Below are positions 31,472 to 41,761 of a DNA stretch of 64,000 nt, piece by piece. Each line of letters starts with the position of its first letter. Within the stretch, counting starts at the first letter, position 1. A program made the position numbers and the translations under genes. Origin of the DNA: Cordylochernes scorpioides (lineage: Eukaryota > Arthropoda > Arachnida > Pseudoscorpiones > Chernetidae); the NCBI GenBank assembly GCA_030710605.1, contig CP092863.1, positions 109,105,754 through 109,169,753 on the forward strand. The letters are read 5' to 3'. A model generated the notes under the pieces. That model did no database searches. It was not told the origin of the DNA and saw nothing but the letters and a program-made list of their open reading frames with translations.

Positions 31472-32424
31472 ATCTATATATATAAAAGTAAATGTCTGTT
31501 GTCTGTTTCGCGATAAACTCAAAACTACTAAACCAATTGGTACCAAATTTTGCATGTCGCTTTTTATAAACCGGAGGAAAATTTTCGGCTACATTTTGAT
31601 TAGTATTTTTGGCTATTTCTTTTTTTCATTTGAAGAACTTTTTTTTTACGCAGAGTAAATACGAGGCAAAGTAACAACACGAGGCCAATTAAGCGACCAA
31701 TGAGTGTTCTGCATTTATTTTCAAGTTGCTTGCGTACTTTTTTAAAATATCTTTTTATAAGAGTCACTTTTTTTTACAAAAGTATTGAGAGAGAAATTTA
31801 TATTACTAAGTTACGGTAAGTGCACACAATGCAATTAAAAAAAAAAAAACTTTACAAAATTAGCGTTACTGTATGTAAACAATGGCTTTCGTATTTTTTA
31901 TTAATTTTTATTCTGGCCTTTATTATTATTTTTTTTTAATAATAAATAAAAGGTGGTACAGTCAATATGATATATAATTCTTAAAATTAAACAAACAATA
32001 GTCAATATGCAAAAATACAAACTAACTTAATAAAATATTCTAATATCAAGCAATATGCAAAATCTCTCCTAATATTTAAATGTACATATTATTAGCATCT
32101 CAACGGCGTTTATTCGTTTTTATGTACTCCTGCAGGAAGGCAGAAATACTCGAAAGTTCGATATTGTTTTAATAAAGTGTAAAGAATCTCCAGAACTATT
32201 TTTGCGCGGCAGTAAATACGAGGCGCAGTGACAACACCAGGCGAATTAACCGACCAATGAGCGTTCTGCATATTTTCCAAATCGTTTGCCCAACTTTTTT
32301 TTTTTTAAATATCTTTTTATAAGAGTGTTACTTTTTTTTTACAAAAGTATTTAGTATTAAGTATTGAGATAGAAATTCGTACTCGGGGGAATTCCCAGGC
32401 GAAGCCGGGTCATTCGTCCAGTGT
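31472..32424 (+). mobile_element. Helitron-like non-autonomous element
   Basis: Starts TCTATATATATAAAAGTAAA next to a TGTCTGTTGTCTG segment and ends with a GGCGAAGCC-type hairpin, GGCGAAGCCGGGTCATTCG, then TCCAGT. TC start, subterminal hairpin and no inverted ends or duplication fit Helitrons; the expected CTAGT 3' end is eroded here. A block is present twice inside: GTAAATACGAGGCAAAGTAAC (31655) and GTAAATACGAGGCGCAGTGAC (32212), each followed by CCAATGAG(T/C)GTTCTGCAT. No frame. Confidence 0.55.
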
Positions 32425-32976
32425 TAAATAAAAATAAAAAAATTTCTGCTTGAATTTAGATCATGTTGAGGATTATGGTAATGCAGTCATGGTCAATATT
32501 TTTAAAGTATAATAATAAAATAGTTTTGATCAGAGATTTTTTTTTTTTTTTGAGCTAAGGAATATATATAAAAAAACATAATTTGGTAAAAGTACTGCCT
32601 GGCTTAAGGCGTAAGAATAAAAAAATTAATAACTTATTTACATAATGTACAAAAGGTTTGAGCCGGCCATCGGGAAACAACAACAATGAGTTTTTATAGG
32701 GGAAGTGTGACCTCTGGCGGTCGATTTAAACAGAGTATTTGAATCTAATAATATAATTTTAAATAAAATAATATTTTAATATAACATATATATTGTAGGA
32801 ATTTGCGAAACAATTGGCCTGATGATGAGCTAACGCTTGAAAGCTTGCCATTTTTATTTAATAAAGAAACTTTTTGCAATTATTTCGATTGATATATATT
32901 ATTTTAAATCTTTTGCAATTATTTCACAATCAAAGTGACAGTTGTAATGTATGGGATGTGTATATAACTGGCTGAG
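32425..32976. other. Intron with a retroelement tail
   Basis: AT-rich. At 32819-32850, CTGATGATGAGCTAACGCTT then GAAAGCTTGCC repeats the CTGATGA-hairpin-GAAA layout seen in M1, followed by TTTATTTAATAAAG, so this may be another 3' tail. Nothing else supported. Confidence 0.4.
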
Positions 32977-33112
32977 GTCCCAGATGGAAGAACTGGAGCG
33001 GAGACTGAGGGAACAGGACCAGCTGATACAGAGACTCCAGCGGCAGTGTGACCAATCCATTGAGTCCCTCAGGCCCAAGGACATTGAGAACAAGGCCCTC
33101 AGCATGGAGAAG
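32977..33112 (+). CDS. CEP120: CEP120 exon (coiled coil)
   Basis: Begins after GGCTGAG| with one base completing the Arg codon from 29012, then SQMEELERRLREQDQLIQRL and QRQCDQSIESLRPKD to SMEK. Ends GAGAAG|GTTGGT in phase 0. Strongly charged coiled-coil composition. The next exon begins AELARKL, so the join reads SMEK-AELARKL, which aligns with the conserved segment before the KQQW motif in vertebrate CEP120. The acceptor has a weak pyrimidine tract, but only this frame is open and both phases fit. Confidence 0.85.
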
Positions 33113-33157
33113 GTTGGTTTCAACTCCCTGTTAAATTATGGCCTAACGAACCACAAA

Positions 33158-33298
33158 GTAATAAGACCAAATCCAAATAAATAATTAGTGTGTGATGTTT
33201 CGGTAACAGCGTTGTTACCGAAATGTCACACTTATTTATTTATTTGGATTTGGTCTTATTACTTTGTGTTTATAATCTATAATCTAAATTTTGCCTAA
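33158..33298. repeat. M1 palindromic element, short form
   Basis: AATAAGACCAAATCC, GTGTGTGATGTTTCGGTAAC, then the mirror to GGTCTTATTACTTTGTG and TATAATCTATAATC. Centre at GGTAACAGCGTTGTTACC. Lies 46 bp after the exon donor. Confidence 0.75.
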
Positions 33299-33315
33299 TC
33301 TTACCTAACTAGCCT

Positions 33316-33720
33316 TTGGTGATGTTGTTTCTTATCCCCTTGTGTAAAGATTACACGAATTCCATGAGTTCATGCTCCTCGAGCTGTTTGATGATAAGCA
33401 GTGACCTCTCCCAAAGGTCCTGTTTAGTGCATCTAATGCAAGCCAAAATGTGTTCTGGAGCTGCAGGTGCCAAGCTACATTTTGGGCAAGTGGGGTAGAT
33501 TTTGTTGTTATTTTCTATCTTCAATGGCTTGAGATGGACTGTTCTATATTTTGTTAGTGTTGTTTGGTGCTGTCTGAGGTTCAGAGCTCCTCCTGGGTCC
33601 ACTCCACTGTACCAACTGTGCCTAGGTTGGATCCTCCAGTTCTTGTTTATTTTTTTTTTGGCTACTGTTTCTATTTCTTTAAAAGTAAGTAAGTAGGGGA
33701 TATACTTGTGGAAGAACAAT
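33316..33720 (-). pseudogene. LINE 3' end with C-terminal zinc motif, 5'-truncated
   Basis: On the minus strand a 122-codon frame (33351-33719) ends with CPKCSLAPAAPEHILACIRC, then a LIIKQLEEHELMEFV terminus. I recall a Cys-Cys-His-Cys motif followed by a short hydrophobic end as the C-terminus of many invertebrate non-LTR retrotransposons, after RNase H. The 3' untranslated part continues to about 33316 and carries the tail shared with 8936-9050, 27868-27965 and 37366-37412. Upstream RT and endonuclease are missing, as expected from incomplete reverse transcription. Confidence 0.72.
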
Positions 33721-33794
33721 GTTTGATGAAAATATACAGTGTATGACCTCTATAATTCTCTCAGCAGAGACTATCATTTACCACTTGCTTTAAT

Positions 33795-33930
33795 CTGTTT
33801 TCTCCAAATCCCAATAATGCTATTTTATCTAATTTAACCGGATATAATTTAACACCAACTTCAAATCACCCGAAAATTCTGATTACCCTTGAGGGTGTTT
33901 TTTAATTAAAGAAGTTGGACTGTATTATGT
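33795..33930. repeat. Small repeat, possible MITE
   Basis: Ends GTTGGACTG at the right with a CAGTCC-type tip. The interior CCCTTGAGGGTGTTTTTTAA mirrors sequence at about 300-330. Possibly another pogo-like family; the left end is unclear. Confidence 0.35.
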
Positions 33931-34243
33931 AATTCTCCTGTCCTATAAGCTTATGTCCATAGTTTTCTCAACTACCATAACCAAGAATTCCCTATCTTCC
34001 ACCACTGTACCCATGTCCTATGGAGGGGTGGTATAGATACAGGTACTCCTACTGTTCTAAAATTGCTCTCACCATGGTGTGAATGATACATCTGGTCTTG
34101 CCAGGTGTGAAAAGTGGGATGTCATGATGAGTTTCAAACACCTAGAACATTGTCTCTGGTGTTATGAAATTCTTCAGGCGCCCTAATCCACAGTTTGTAT
34201 GATTGTTACCCATGTCCAGTATGTAAAATTGAAGCTGTTGCAG

Positions 34244-34488
34244 GCTGAGCTGGCCAGGAAGCTAGCTGCATGCTGTGAGAGCCGCCTGCGCTACAAGCAG
34301 CAGTGGATCTCAGCGTTGCGTGAGGTCAGCGCGCTCCACAACAGACTGGCTCGACTCCAGTCCTCCTCCCTAGTGGAGCAGGAGCTCAGGGCTGAGGACC
34401 TTCGTCTCGGAGAACTCTCCGCGCAGCAACTGAACCTTGTACAACAGGACCGGGAGGATCTGGCCACGCTGCGTGACCGCGTTGCTAA
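34244..34488 (+). CDS. CEP120: CEP120 exon (coiled coil, KQQW segment)
   Basis: Follows TTGCAG| in phase 0 and ends at GCTAA|GTAAGG in phase 2. Encodes AELARKLAACCESRLRYKQQ then W and ISALREVSALHNRLARLQSS, ending DLATLRDRVA plus two bases. The AELxRKL...RLRYKQQW block is the clearest CEP120 signature in the window. In vertebrates the same block precedes an Arg/Glu/Gln-rich helix and then an unstructured spacer, as here. GC content is far above the intron background. Confidence 0.92.
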
Positions 34489-34721
34489 GTAAGGCTCTCT
34501 GCACAAGTCAGAACTACACTTTTTATCCTAGTCCTGCATACCACCAGCTTTCTGATTCTGTCGTGGAAGAGGCATTTTGGTTGATTGCCACCTAAACCCC
34601 CCTTTCCAGATTGTCTGTATTTGTACTACATTGACAACTTCTGTACCAAAACTGCCACCTCTCCCTTTAAAACTGAATTAAAATAATGAATTTTGGTTCA
34701 TCACCCCAGTACAAAACTCAT

Positions 34722-34776
34722 AAGGTACAATTTGGATTATAGATTAGAGTCATAAGGTAACAAGACTAAATCTAAA
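34722..34776. repeat. M1 left-half fragment cut by the T1 insertion
   Basis: CATAAGGTACAATTTGGATT, then AAGGTAACAAGACTAAATC, then the T1 element begins at 34779. Confidence 0.55.
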
Positions 34777-35186
34777 TACAGTAAAACCCCGCTAATACGA
34801 ACCCTGGATATAGCGAACCTTCCCTTATAACGAACCCACGGCGATTCCCAATTCCATTCCATTGAAAATACCATCGTTATAATGAACTTTGCGATTTTTA
34901 AAATAAGTAACTACCCCTATAACGAACCTATTTTCGGTCCCAAAATGATAAAATCTATTAAAAATACCAGGCTTATAACAAACTTAAAATTGCGATTTAA
35001 AAAAAAATTAAAAACAACAAAATTTTGATCATGTTTCAGTTCACGGATCGCGATTTCAAAACAAAAAATTAGCGGCATTGTTTGTTTTGATTTACATTCT
35101 AATTTTGCTGTATGTTGTTTAAATTTTTACACATTATACTTTTATTTAATAGAATATCTTTGCATTCTACAATTTTTATATATATA

Positions 35187-37319
35187 CAGTCTACTCTCGT
35201 TATAACGCCACCATCCGGATTTTGCAAAAAAGCGGCGTAAGACGAGGGTGGCGTTGTATCGAACACGTTTAAAATGTGAAATTTAAAGATACAATAAATT
35301 ATTTATAACAATTACTAATAACAATTTATACTTTAAGTCAATATATAGAATGCAAAACCGGCATTAATTGATTAATAGGACAAATAGGAATAATTAATTA
35401 ATAATTTATTCATAAAAAAGTAATTACATTTTCTTGAAGAAGTCTGTGATCACAACTTGTGTTTTCTCTCCCTCACTTATGGCATAGACACGGCGTAACA
35501 AATCCGCAGATTGACGTCGTCAGATGTTGCTCTCTTGGAGTGCTCAAGAAACAACAAAATTGTCTCAGCAGCTGTTCTGGCTTCCCTTAACGATGGTAGG
35601 CGCTGGGTCAGTGTTGCATCATCATCCTCGCCAAGTTCTTCTTTCGCTGTAACAGTGGACAGCAGAAAATTGTCATCTGTTAGCTTCATTTCCGCCTCCT
35701 GGGAATCATCAACCAGTTGAAACTCCCTTTCAGTCATCAAATTCTCTGGTGTGATAGCGAAGATGTCGCGAATGCGATCGAGCAGATTTCCATAATTAAG
35801 AGGCTCAACTGCAGCAGTAGAAGTGAAGCGAATGCCTGTGTGATTCCAGCAGTTGCTGATGGAATCAGGGCTAACAGAATCCCAAGCCATTTTACAATAG
35901 CGCACAGCGTAATCCAGACGTAATTCTGTGTGTAGATGGGCATCCGCCAATTCCACCATTTTCTGGAGTTAGAGCTTGCGATATTGAGCCTTGAAACTTT
36001 TGATGATGCCACTATCCAGTGGTTGCAAACTGGCAGTCATATTTGGTGGAAGGAAGTGTATCTTTATGTTGCTGAGACCATCATTAGGGACGCAGTGAGA
36101 CGTAGCGTTATCAACAACAGTAGGATACGACGTCCTTCAGAGACAAGCTGCTTGTTGAACTGCAGTAGCCATTATTGAAAGATGCTAGAGGTCATCCATG
36201 CTTTGCTTTTAGATGTGTAAGTGCAGTAGAAGTGTGGACTAAAGTTTCTGAAGCATCGAAGCTTTGCCGATTTTACAATAATCAGCAATCGCCGCTTGTC
36301 TGTTCCAGTAGAGTTGCAGCACAGTAGAACAGTGATTCGTTGCTTCATCCTTTTGACACCATGGCAGTTTTCATATTTGTGAGCAAGTGTTCGGTCAGGA
36401 ATGAGCAGAAAAAATAATCCTGTTTCGTCTGAATTGTATATGTTAGCTGGGTCATATCCGGAATTCGCCAGAATACTGTTCAAATTTGTAAGATGTTCAT
36501 CAATGATAGCTGGAGAAATCGATGCGCCTTCCCCACAGAGCCGTCGTTGCGAAATATGGAATCTCCCTTTAAATCGCTGCAGCCACCCACTGCTCTACGC
36601 AAAATTTTTTGGTACGTCCAAATGCTCGCCAAGTTTTTTTGCCTTTTCTCTTAAGAGGTCATCAGTAATAATAATATTATTGGCACGCTTTTGGGTGAAC
36701 CAGTTGAAGAGAGCGTCTTCCAAGTCACTAAATTTTCCGACTCCTTGTCTCTTTGAAGAACTAACAGTATAATTTTCCCACTTCTCAGCCTGATTGAGAA
36801 TATCACGGACAGTTGTTCGTGGAAGTGAGAAACGCTTTCCAATCTCATTCTTCGACATCGTAGGATTATTTCTTGCCCCAACTGGGATATCTCCTTCTTC
36901 TTTTCAATGGTGATCGATTCACGTTTACGCTTTTGGGAACTCATGATACGACAATAAGGTTGTTGTGTTGACGTTAGCAAAGGATGAAGCGACTGTGTAT
37001 GTCCCAGGCACAAGCAGGAAAATGGTCTGCTGGCTGTTCACACAATCTATTATCTGCTGTGTCAACAGCAGGCAAAGTCCGGTGCCGCTGGCGGAAAAAA
37101 ATGCAGACAGGAAAGGGGGAGCGGGGGGGACGTTGTGAGCGGCGCTATAACGAGTGGTTTTTGCTACTTGGGATACGAAAAATCAGCGGCGGAAGGCGAA
37201 CAGCGAGGGAGTGGCGTTATATCGAGAAAAATACATTGATGTCGATTGGGACAAAACGAAAAAGCGGCGTAAGGCGAGGGTGGCGTTATATCGAGTGGCG
37301 TTATAACGAGAGTAGACTG
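35187..37319 (-). mobile_element. pogo-type DNA transposon
   Basis: Inverted ends CAGTCTACTCTCGTTATAAC (left) and its complement ending AGACTG (right), each next to TA. Subterminal GGCGTAAG(A/G)CGAGGGTGGCG repeats at both ends. Encloses a broken pogo/Tigger transposase on the minus strand. Near-identical ends suggest moderate age despite the coding damage. Confidence 0.88.
35477..36944 (-). pseudogene. pogo/Tigger transposase, frameshifted
   Basis: Starts MSSQKRKRESITIEKKKEIS (ATG at 36944). Then a helix-turn-helix segment in another frame (MSKNEIGKRFSLPRTTVRDI, 36858-36595) and a CENP-B-like part. The DDE core is spread over frames: IYNSDETGLFF (near 36430), a VVDNATSH-type second Asp block (near 36110) and a PPNMTASLQPLDSGI-type block (near 36030). 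The C-terminal part runs to 35477. Several frameshifts and stops; no intact product. Such enzymes cut at TA and bind the element ends through the helix-turn-helix domains. Confidence 0.82.
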
Positions 37320-37365
37320 TATATAAAAAAAATACAAATGGCTTCCAAAATGAAGAAAAGAAACA

Positions 37366-37412
37366 CATGGAATTCGTGTAAACTTTACACAAGGGGATAA
37401 GAAACAACAACA
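37366..37412 (+). repeat. Very short LINE tail, (CAA)n end
   Basis: ATGGAATTCGTGTAAACTTT then ACACAAGGGGATAAGAAAC, then AACAACAACAAC: the last 45 bp of the LINE family at 33316-33720, on the plus strand, inside the T1 copy. Confidence 0.65.
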
Positions 37413-37748
37413 ACAAAAAAGAAACAAAGAATGGCGTTCTAAAAAAAACAGTGGCAGCATGCACTTTTAGAAGCGTTCTATATCAAGTTTACCTAGGCTA
37501 AAATATAATTCCAAATAATTTTAAAGATAGCCAGAAATGGTTTGAATAACAGGTTAAAAACAAAATTTAATCTATACCTCGGAAGAATATGAGGAAACTG
37601 GAATTTGGAAGGAAAAAAAAAACAGTGCCCCGTGTCTCACGCCACAAACGCCACGCCATCTCGTGCCACAAACAAATCGACTTATAAATTCTCAAAAACT
37701 ATCAGTACAGACCTATTTTTAGAATGGAATTCTTGTTAGGTATATGAC

Positions 37749-39345
37749 TCATTCAGGGTTTGTGGATATTCCCCCCAAGCCGGCCGTTTTAGCACCGATT
37801 TTGTGTTTGTAAATTGACGTTTTTATTCGCAATTTTACCGATCGCGCAATCGTATAGGGCCAACTGTTTTTGGAATAAAATGCCACATTTTGAAGGGTAG
37901 GCTCCAGCTTCTGGTTGAGGGCTATTTTGGCAAGTCGGTCGTCTGTCATGGATTGATGCAGGACGATGCTACGCACAAAATGTTCAACTTCTTCCTGGAG
38001 CTCTTCATCTTCGGGAAGATGACCTGGAAGTGGTTGTCTTGAAAGGGCATCAGCGGTGATTAGGTCCTTCCCCGGTGTATGAAAGATACGAAACGAGAAC
38101 TGAAGCATCCTCATATGGTACCATTGAAGTCTTGGCGTTAGATCGTTCAGATCTTTAGTGGTGAAGATGGGGACTAAAGGTTTGTGATCTGTTTCAATGA
38201 GGAAGATTTTTCCAACCACAAAGTCCTTGAAGCGCTCACACGCCCATGTGATTGCAAGGGCTTCCTTCTCTATTTGAGCGTATCCCTGTTCCGTCTTCGT
38301 CAGCGTCCGTGATGCAAAGGCCACTGGGCGCCACTTGTTGGCTTCATGCTCTTGCTTGAGGACAGCTCCCAGGCCATACGATGATGCATCGGCTGAGACC
38401 ATGGTCTTCTTAGAGATGTCAAAGCTTGCCAGAACTCGGTCACTGGCCAGAACATCTTTGACTTTCTCAAATACTTTTTTCTGTGGTGATCCCCAGATGA
38501 AACTCACATCTTTCTTTCTTAGGTCGTTTAGTGGCTTTGTGATTTCCGCTAAGTTTGGAACAAAGCGGCCTAAGAAATTGACCATGCCCATAAAACGTTG
38601 CACCCCGTGCACGTCAGTTGGTGGTTTCATCTCGGCAATGGCTTTGATTTTCTTTTCGTCCGCCTTGATACCGTGTTCGTCGATGTAATGTCCCAGGAAT
38701 GTAACGTTGCTTACACCGAACTGGCACTTTTCTTTGTTAAGCGTAATTCTTGAGTTCTTTAGGCGTCTCAAAACTTCGCGTAGTGTCTCGTCATGCTCTT
38801 CCTTTCTCTTTGCGAAAATGAGGATGTCATCCATGTGACAGATTACCCCGTTGACTCCGCGTAGGATATCAGACATATGTTTCTGGAAGTGTTCTGGAGC
38901 GCTAGAGATCCCAAAGGGAAGCCTTTTGAATTTATATCTGCCAAAGGGCGTAATGAAAGTCGTCAGCGTTTGGCTTTCTTCAGAGAGTTTAATCTGCCAA
39001 AATCCGCTGTTAGCATCCAGCCTGGAAAAGATTTTGGCCCCGTTGAGTTGAGCTAGTTCATGTTCAAGGACAGGAAGTGGGTGAAGCTCACGTTCCACAC
39101 TCAGGTTAAGCCGGGACAAGTCTACACAGATCCTGATTTTCCCGTTTGGCTTTCCAGCTAGGACGATCGGTGCGCACCACTCCGTTGGCTCATCAACTGG
39201 TTCGATGACTTCTTGAGCCACCATGGCATCCAGTTGCTCTTTTAACTTCGGCATGAGCGCAAGAGGTACTCGTCTTGAGACTGGTATGGAGAGGGCTTGG
39301 CACCTTCCTTCAACTTGATGTGATAGGGCTGTTCAAGAAGACCCA
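37749..39345 (-). pseudogene. Truncated Gypsy pol: RT and RNase H, no integrase
   Basis: The main frame (37749-39254, 501 codons) has RT with KIFSRLDANSGFWQI and the catalytic box CHMDDILIFA, then RNase H (VSADASSYGLGAVLKQ, ETDHKPLV, ADALSRQPL). The C-terminus runs out at ISTNPE where the integrase linker should continue; integrase and 3' LTR are absent. The upstream part (39255-39345) is shifted out of frame and preceded by a stop. This belongs to a different Gypsy lineage from the 14894-22324 element (YFDD there, HMDD here, and unlike LTRs). Confidence 0.9.
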
Positions 39346-39349
39346 GTCC

Positions 39350-40620
39350 TTAAAATAGCTTAGGGAACTCTCGTTCAGGATTGACATCCGTTGTTCCGTT
39401 GGTGACAAGATCAATTCGTTTGACGAGTTGGAGGTCTACACAGGCTCCGACACCCATCAGAGGTTGCTCCAAATGGTGGACCACGTACACGGTTTCCTTC
39501 ATTTCACGTGTGTTAGTTCGGAGCTTCGCCATGAAGGTCCCAGCATTCTCCAATCTTTGGTTCGCGGCCGCCATCAGTTGACCGTCGGTAGGTGTCAGTT
39601 GGACGTTGCTGTAATACCGCTTGTACAGGAAAAATGGTATCAGTGTCACATCCAAGCCCGGATCCAACTTGAAGTGGATTGCAGTGCCGTTGACTCTTAC
39701 TGTTGACTTCCACCTGCTCTTTCTGCTTCCCAGCGTAGGCTCGCGGACAGCATATACAAATGAGGTCTTCTCCCGTGCTGGGGTTCCCTCCGAGGATATG
39801 GCGTTCACCTCATTGTTTTTTCTTCGACAGAGAGTGTAATGACCCTTTTTCCCGCACTTTCCACAGACTTTGTCCTTAGCGGGGCACTTATATCTTAAAC
39901 GATAATGATGTTTGGTAGTCCCACAGTTAAAGCAAGTTGGAATTTTTTTTCCTTCGTCTGTTTCCTTGACACTGTCTGTTTGTCTAGACGTTGATCTGCC
40001 ATTGTCCTTGCCATGACCTGATGCTTTAGGCTTCTGCTTGGCCACTTTCCGCGTTGTGTCGACCTGCGATGTAGAAGGGTTAAGATCCTGTTGTTCACGC
40101 ATCACAGCTTCCCACTGACGGGCGATCTCGACTGCTTTGGCCAAGGTCAGGTTTTCGTTTAGCATCAGTTTCTCCGACAACTTCCTATCTTTTACTCCAA
40201 GCACTATACGATCACGAATAAGCTCCTCGCGCAGATTAGCGCATTCGCAGTGTTCAGATATTCTGTGCAAAACTGTTACAAATTCCTCAATGGTTTCTTC
40301 CGGCCATTGACTCCTCAATCTGAACAAAGCCCGCTCATACACCACGTTGCGTTTGCCAATAAAGTGGTTTTCGAACGCTTCAATGACTTTGTCGAGGTTC
40401 TTTGCGTCATCTGCTGAGAGATTGAACGCAGAGTGGATTTCCTCAGCCCTCTCCCCCATAAGATATATAAATGCTGTGATCTGATATTCTTGTTCCTTGG
40501 CGTTCAAGTTAGAGAGAAGTCTGTATCGAGAAAATCGCTGTTTCCAGCTTGGCCAATCCTTGGCGTCGAAACTGAAGTTAGGAGGCGGAAGAAAGGAATT
40601 TGATTCCTTGTCAGGTTTGA
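39350..40620 (-). pseudogene. Truncated Gypsy gag and protease
   Basis: Gag core (YQITAFIYLMGERAEEIHSA, VVYERALFRLRSQ, LREELIRDRIVLGVKDRKLS), zinc knuckles (CFNCGTTKHHYRLRYKC, an unusual spacing, and CGKCGKKGHYTLC), then a protease whose active site reads KLDPGLDVTLIP instead of a D(T/S)G triad, so it is probably inactive. The readable frame extends upstream of the first Met at 40507 to about 40620 without an ATG. It ends at a TAA at 39350-39352 and a nearby frameshift that separates it from RT. Confidence 0.87.
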
Positions 40621-40670
40621 TTGCACAAGAGTGGAATTAATTATAAAGGCACTTACTTGGGCTCTTCACG

Positions 40671-40688
40671 ATCCCGCCGCTGCCACCA
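40671..40688 (-). other. Gypsy primer-binding site
   Basis: On the minus strand TGGTGGCAGCGGCGGGAT directly follows the LTR. I recall TGGTGGCAGC starts as common in one branch of animal Gypsy elements. Confidence 0.65.
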
Positions 40689-40933
40689 TGTTGTGTTGTG
40701 CCCGTTGTTTTGTCAATAATCCACTCTGAGTCGTCGGAGCTCCCTTGGTACCGGTTTTATTTATAACCAGTGCCGGAACATAAGGAGAACACCACACACA
40801 GCTAGACGCGGAGTAACTTCCGCTCGCAGCCAAAACCAAACTGCCCCGGGATCCAGTCTCGGCCGGTTCCCGCCGCCACACTGGCGCCGCTAGGCTCAAA
40901 GTGACGTGAGGATTCTCGCCTGAACCCTCAACA
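40689..40933 (-). repeat. Single LTR of the truncated Gypsy
   Basis: About 245 bp, TGTTGTGTTG to ACCCTCAACA on the plus strand. It carries a GC-rich segment (40850-40900) and, on the minus strand, TTATAAATAAAACC near the middle, a possible TATA box or polyadenylation signal. No partner LTR in the window. Confidence 0.8.
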
Positions 40934-40937
40934 CACA

Positions 40938-41050
40938 ATAGAACCTCCGAGAAAGGACATTCTTTCTAGAAGTCATTGCCAAAATTACCATTTTTACTAA
41001 TTAGTAACTATCCAGTAAGAGGACACCTCTTGGTGACTGATCTGTTATTT
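40938..41050. repeat. M2 MITE, right-eroded
   Basis: AATAGAACCTCCGAGAAAGG, CCATTTTTACTAATTAG and CAGTAAGAGGACACCTC match the 22418 copy. It directly abuts the Gypsy LTR. Confidence 0.65.
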
Positions 41051-41307
41051 GGTCTATACAGTTTATAGTGCTTCATACAGAAGTGCTTTGCCAATGCCAG
41101 CTTCTGTCTACCTTTGGCCAAATATATTAGCCTCTCTCAGCTTTTTGAGGCGATGTCGCCATCCAAGGACAAGAGAGTGTCCTTCTTTATTACAATGAAG
41201 TTGAAAACTTATCCCAGCTTTCATCCAGTCTCCATTTATGTCAACCATCCCATTAGGATGGGTCTCTCCTTGAGGAGGAAGAGCAGCGTGCTAAGAGATT
41301 GTGGTAG

Positions 41308-41487
41308 GTTCACCCTGGAAGAAGAGGAGGAAGATGAGGACTTCTGCACCCCCGGGGAAGCCACCCCAGCAGCTGCCGCAGCCCTGTCCTGCCCCCAGTC
41401 TGAACCTCCCTCTGTCCCCCCCACAGACTGTGATGCTGCCCCCACTGCCACAGAGAGCCCCTCAGCTGCTGCAGAGCAACTACACCG
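41308..41487 (+). CDS. CEP120: CEP120 exon (acidic, Ala/Pro-rich spacer)
   Basis: Starts after GGTAG| with one base completing the Lys codon from 34488, then FTLEEEEEDEDFCTPGEATP, an Ala/Pro/Ser-rich stretch, and AAAEQLHR. Ends CACCG|GTATGC in phase 2. It corresponds to the poorly conserved spacer between the coiled coil and the final helix of CEP120; the last residues, EQLHR, lead into the conserved MIKERDTL of the next exon. An alternative acceptor at CTAAG| (41295) would add four residues in the same phase. The assignment rests mainly on phase and on the join to the last exon. Confidence 0.78.
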
Positions 41488-41556
41488 GTATGCTGTAGAG
41501 GTCATTATGTAGACATAGCAATGGTTTTAGGAGATTGAATTGTGGTAACATTGATA

Positions 41557-41754
41557 TATACACTCATGGACAAAAGGAAGTTTAGAGTCTTTGATTTTGC
41601 CAGTCCACTTTTTTTTTAAGGAGACAGGCAATTTGTTCACACTTGGTTATCTTCAATAAAGGTCACTGTAATATCTTTCAAAGTTATTGTCTGAATCCTG
41701 ATATACATGCTAAAAGGTACAACTTCCTTAAGTTTTGTCTATAACTGTATTTAT
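41557..41754. repeat. Tc1/mariner-like MITE
   Basis: Left end ACTCATGGACAAAAGGAAGT and right end ACTTCCTTAAGTTTTGTCTA are imperfect inverted repeats next to TA-rich flanks. The right end also matches 46905-46945. No coding. Confidence 0.45.
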
Positions 41755-41761
41755 ATATATA

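Larger units (their letters stand above)
34779..37630. mobile_element. Second T1 (Tigger-type) copy, split by a pogo element, right end lost
   Basis: CAGTAAAACCCCGCTAATACG at 34779 and about 400 bp after it match 11121-11510. The similarity resumes after 37321 (AAATGGCTTCCAAAATGAAG, also at 11541) and runs to about 37630. The right terminus was not found; the truncated Gypsy starts soon after. The inserted pogo element occupies 35187-37319. Confidence 0.75.

Noticed and set aside
41301-41498. 65-codon frame MVGSPWKKRRKMRTS overlapping the CEP120 exon
   Set aside because: Wrong phase for both neighbouring exons; the acidic frame is the one that joins to the conserved last exon.
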